NCBI RefSeq assembly: GCF_000614975.1
Contig: NZ_BALM01000016.1
Span: forward strand, 1 to 64,000
DNA: 64,000 nt
Direction of reading: 5' to 3'
DNA from: Shewanella marina JCM 15074
GTDB lineage: Bacteria; Pseudomonadota; Gammaproteobacteria; Enterobacterales; Shewanellaceae
Of this stretch, positions 63,914-64,000 are shown in pieces; positions within the stretch are counted from its first letter, which is position 1, and each line of letters begins with the position of its first letter. The translations under genes were made by a program, and so were the position numbers. The notes under the pieces were generated by a model. The model was not told the origin of the DNA and did not search any database. It was given only the letters and a program-made list of their open reading frames with translations.

Positions 63914-64000
63914 ATTAGTTATCGCGGCGCTTTTATCATGTGCCACGATCAGCGCTCATGTAAGTGCCAATGACAGCGATTTAACTCAAGACGTTAAAGT
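63900..64000 (+). CDS. lptA: LPS transport protein LptA, 5' part only
   Basis: The ATG at 63900, preceded by AAAGGACAGT, opens a signal peptide (KLVIAALLSCATISAHVSA) and then NDSDLTQDVK, typical for the start of mature LptA. The gene continues beyond the window end. LptA forms the periplasmic bridge that carries LPS from LptC to LptD. The assignment rests on the signal peptide and on its place after lptC. Confidence 0.85.
   Translation, partial: MNLNKLVIAALLSCATISAHVSANDSDLTQDVK

Overview
The window is a stretch of chromosome from a gammaproteobacterium, almost certainly Shewanella or a close relative. The evidence is gene content and order: ubiF/miaB-phoH-ybeY-corC-lnt; leuS-lptE-holA-nadD-rsfS-rlmH-mrdA-rodA-mltB-rlpA-dacA-ybeD-lipB-lipA; rpsF-priB-rpsR-rplI; motX-rnr-rlmB beside purA; rplM-rpsI, zapE/zapG-degQ-degS; and murA-ibaG-mlaBCDEF/yrbG-kdsD-kdsC-lptC-lptA. 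An S46 dipeptidyl peptidase of the Ser-type DPP11 class and a MotX-type sodium flagellar motor gene also fit. I identified the genus from recalled families and gene order, not from a database search.

Layout. 1-0.6 kb: four tRNA genes (Gln, Gln, Leu, Met) read leftward from one strong promoter. 0.65-9.5 kb: translation and RNA modification or decay (ychF, pth, miaB, phoH, ybeY), ubiquinone synthesis (ubiF), ion efflux (corC) and lipoprotein acylation (lnt). 9.7-13.9 kb: a small accessory segment with a Tat-exported aminotransferase, an AraC regulator and two EamA exporters. 14-28.8 kb: leuS, LPS assembly, replication clamp loading, NAD, ribosome maturation, the elongasome (PBP2, RodA, MltB, RlpA, PBP5) and lipoate synthesis. 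28.9-33.1 kb: rimI, holD, dps and three poorly characterised genes. 33.3-39.7 kb: alr, dnaB, a DPP11-like peptidase and the rpsF operon. 40-44.8 kb: accessory genes (DUF481, LysR, MATE, EAL). 44.9-52.8 kb: rlmB, rnr, motX, purA, rpsI, rplM, zapE. 53-64 kb: envelope quality control (DegQ, DegS), peptidoglycan precursor (MurA), the Mla lipid-transport system, Kdo synthesis and the start of the Lpt operon; the window ends inside lptA.

The most striking property is technical. Seven genes (lnt, lptE, lipB, a MATE transporter gene, rnr, degS, mlaE) are broken by eight frameshifts. Each is restored by putting back one or two bases, nearly always in a short run of G, C or A. Several of these genes are essential or nearly so in relatives, and the sequence on both sides of every break stays well conserved in family terms. 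The likeliest explanation is a systematic homopolymer-deletion error in the assembly, not gene decay. The mlaE break is easily missed, because the remaining frame has its own ATG and looks complete.

I found no CRISPR array, prophage, insertion sequence, toxin-antitoxin pair, defence island or biosynthetic cluster, and nothing I would call an undescribed multi-gene system. The least explained genes are a 197-residue cytoplasmic protein with a natural Cys-Gly-Cys plus hexahistidine tail next to dps, a small exported Cys-containing protein, and a POTRA-less Omp85-like barrel.
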